DNA of 64,000 nt from positions 1 to 64,000 of the forward strand of contig CAJJDP010000034.1 of assembly GCA_905182995.1 (NCBI GenBank). The letters run 5' to 3'. The notes beneath the pieces were generated by a model. That model saw only the letters and a program-made list of their open reading frames with translations, was not told the DNA's origin and did not search any database. Below, piece by piece: positions 63,249 through 64,000 of the stretch. Within the stretch, counting starts at the first letter, position 1; every line of letters begins with the position of its first letter. The stretch comes from Paramecium octaurelia. Lineage: Eukaryota > Ciliophora > Oligohymenophorea > Peniculida > Parameciidae. Made by a program: the position numbers and the translations under genes.

Positions 63249-64000
63249 ATGATTATTAGTTAAATAACCAACAATGATGAATTGCAAGAGCCATTAGAAA
63301 CAAATATGAATAAAAGTTCAAAAGTGTTATTGTGGGGAAGAAGAAATTAGAGACAGAGCTTTGGCATCGAGAATCCAATTTGGAAATACAAGGCTTTGAA
63401 GATTATCATTTTGGTTTCCAGATTTTTGTACCTCATAACGCAACAAATATTCAGAAAAGACTTAACAAATATATCGAAATCTGAGTTCAACTTAATTCAT
63501 GATGCCTCCTCCGATTATGACTTTTTCAAGTACGGAGGTTACCTTCCTAAAGATAAACCATCGTATTTATTACTGAAAATTCATTCGTGGTTCTCCTGCA
63601 TTATATGTAAAGTAGTTAACTATTAGAGAGCAACAAAATACATTTTTACAAAAAAATCACAAAAAATGGCTTTTGAAACCGGATGATACAATCATGATAG
63701 TTTGGAATGTGACTATGATTGTCATAGTAACAATTAATGTTTTTTACGTATCGTTGCGAATATCATTTCCTGAGATCAGAGAGTTGTCTTTGATCGGTAA
63801 AGAATTGATCTTCGAATAAATCCCAGTTTATATTTTCTTCATTGACATTATATTGAAATTCAACACTTGTATATATTTTAGAGGAAATCTCATCTCAAAT
63901 CGGAAAAAGATTATAAAACATTATTGTGCTGAAGGTAGAGTATTTATTATAAAATATAGGTTTAATAATTGATTTGGTCTTAGTGGTGCCCTTTTTTATT
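63249..64000 (+). CDS. Second CNG/EAG-type ion channel, N-terminal part only
   Basis: The gene runs off the window. Introns at 63,607-63,628 and 63,935-63,959 are removed. After a soluble N-terminus comes KKWLLKPDDTIMIVWN, the conserved element just before S1 in CNG/EAG-type channels. S1 (MIVIVTINVFYVSLRISF), S2 (IPVYIFFIDIILKFNTCIYF) and the start of S3 (LIIDLVLVVPFFI) follow. The pore and any nucleotide-binding domain lie beyond the end, so selectivity cannot be read. It belongs to the same general class as the gene at 55,891 but shows little direct sequence identity to it in the shared part. Confidence 0.78.

Noticed and set aside
1..64000. Telomeric repeats, CRISPR arrays, rRNA and tRNA genes
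   Set aside because: I looked for runs of CCCAAA/CCCCAA type repeats, regularly spaced repeats, and tRNA arms with the conserved T-loop sequence. None was found by eye; a tRNAscan run would be decisive.

Overview
This window looks like a piece of a ciliate macronuclear genome, most likely Paramecium and probably of the P. aurelia group. The DNA is very AT-rich. Every long gene reads only if TAA and TAG are glutamine and TGA is the sole stop, so a standard-code reading breaks the genes into fragments. Across the genes I joined about 50 introns, nearly all 19-34 nt long, starting GTA or GTT and ending AG. When they are removed, the coding length of every complete model is divisible by three. 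Genes are packed on both strands with spacers often below 100 bp.

Layout. Positions 1-12,400 hold no convincing gene, which is unusual for this kind of genome. Two single-N gaps (8,567 and 11,013) are each flanked by about 1.4 kb of identical sequence, so part of this stretch is almost certainly an assembly artefact in which overlapping contig ends were not merged. The two copies around the first gap differ only by a 26-bp TA-bounded insertion with the size and one end of a Paramecium internal eliminated sequence (IES). From about 13.3 kb the window is genic: a small unknown gene (+), a giant anoctamin-like gene of about 3,090 residues (14.2-23.6 kb, -), mitochondrial ribosomal protein uL13m (-), a cysteine-rich four-TM protein (+), a PABPN1-type RNA-binding protein (-), a VAP/MSP-domain ER protein (+), a possible tail-anchored coiled coil (+), a RING-H2 protein (+), a possible gene relic, a cyclic-nucleotide-binding-domain protein (-), a DHHC palmitoyltransferase (-), a GBP/atlastin-like GTPase (+), a small gene (+), a 740-residue coiled coil (-), a small basic protein (+), the NMD factor UPF2 (-), a class-IV aminotransferase (+), a MORN-repeat protein (-), a Gln-rich 919-residue unknown (+), a pseudogene, a full-size ABCA-type ABC transporter (+), an intronless UPF1/Sen1-like helicase (+), an empty 1.7-kb stretch, a CNG/EAG-type K+ channel (+), a coiled coil (+), a TauE/SafE-family permease (-), a coiled-coil/F-box-like gene (-), a single-TM unknown (-) and the start of a second channel gene (+) that runs off the end.

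There is no operon logic. The content is typical of ciliate somatic DNA: membrane excitability (two channels, anoctamin, CNBD protein), ER and lipid traffic (VAP, DHHC, ABCA, GBP-like) and mRNA metabolism (PABPN1, UPF2, SF1 helicase). The most interesting points are the IES candidate with its assembly artefact, the 12.4-kb gene-free end, the giant anoctamin with part of its calcium site replaced, the GBP-like GTPase lacking the usual G3 glycine, and four divergent gene pairs whose start codons are only 19-23 bp apart.
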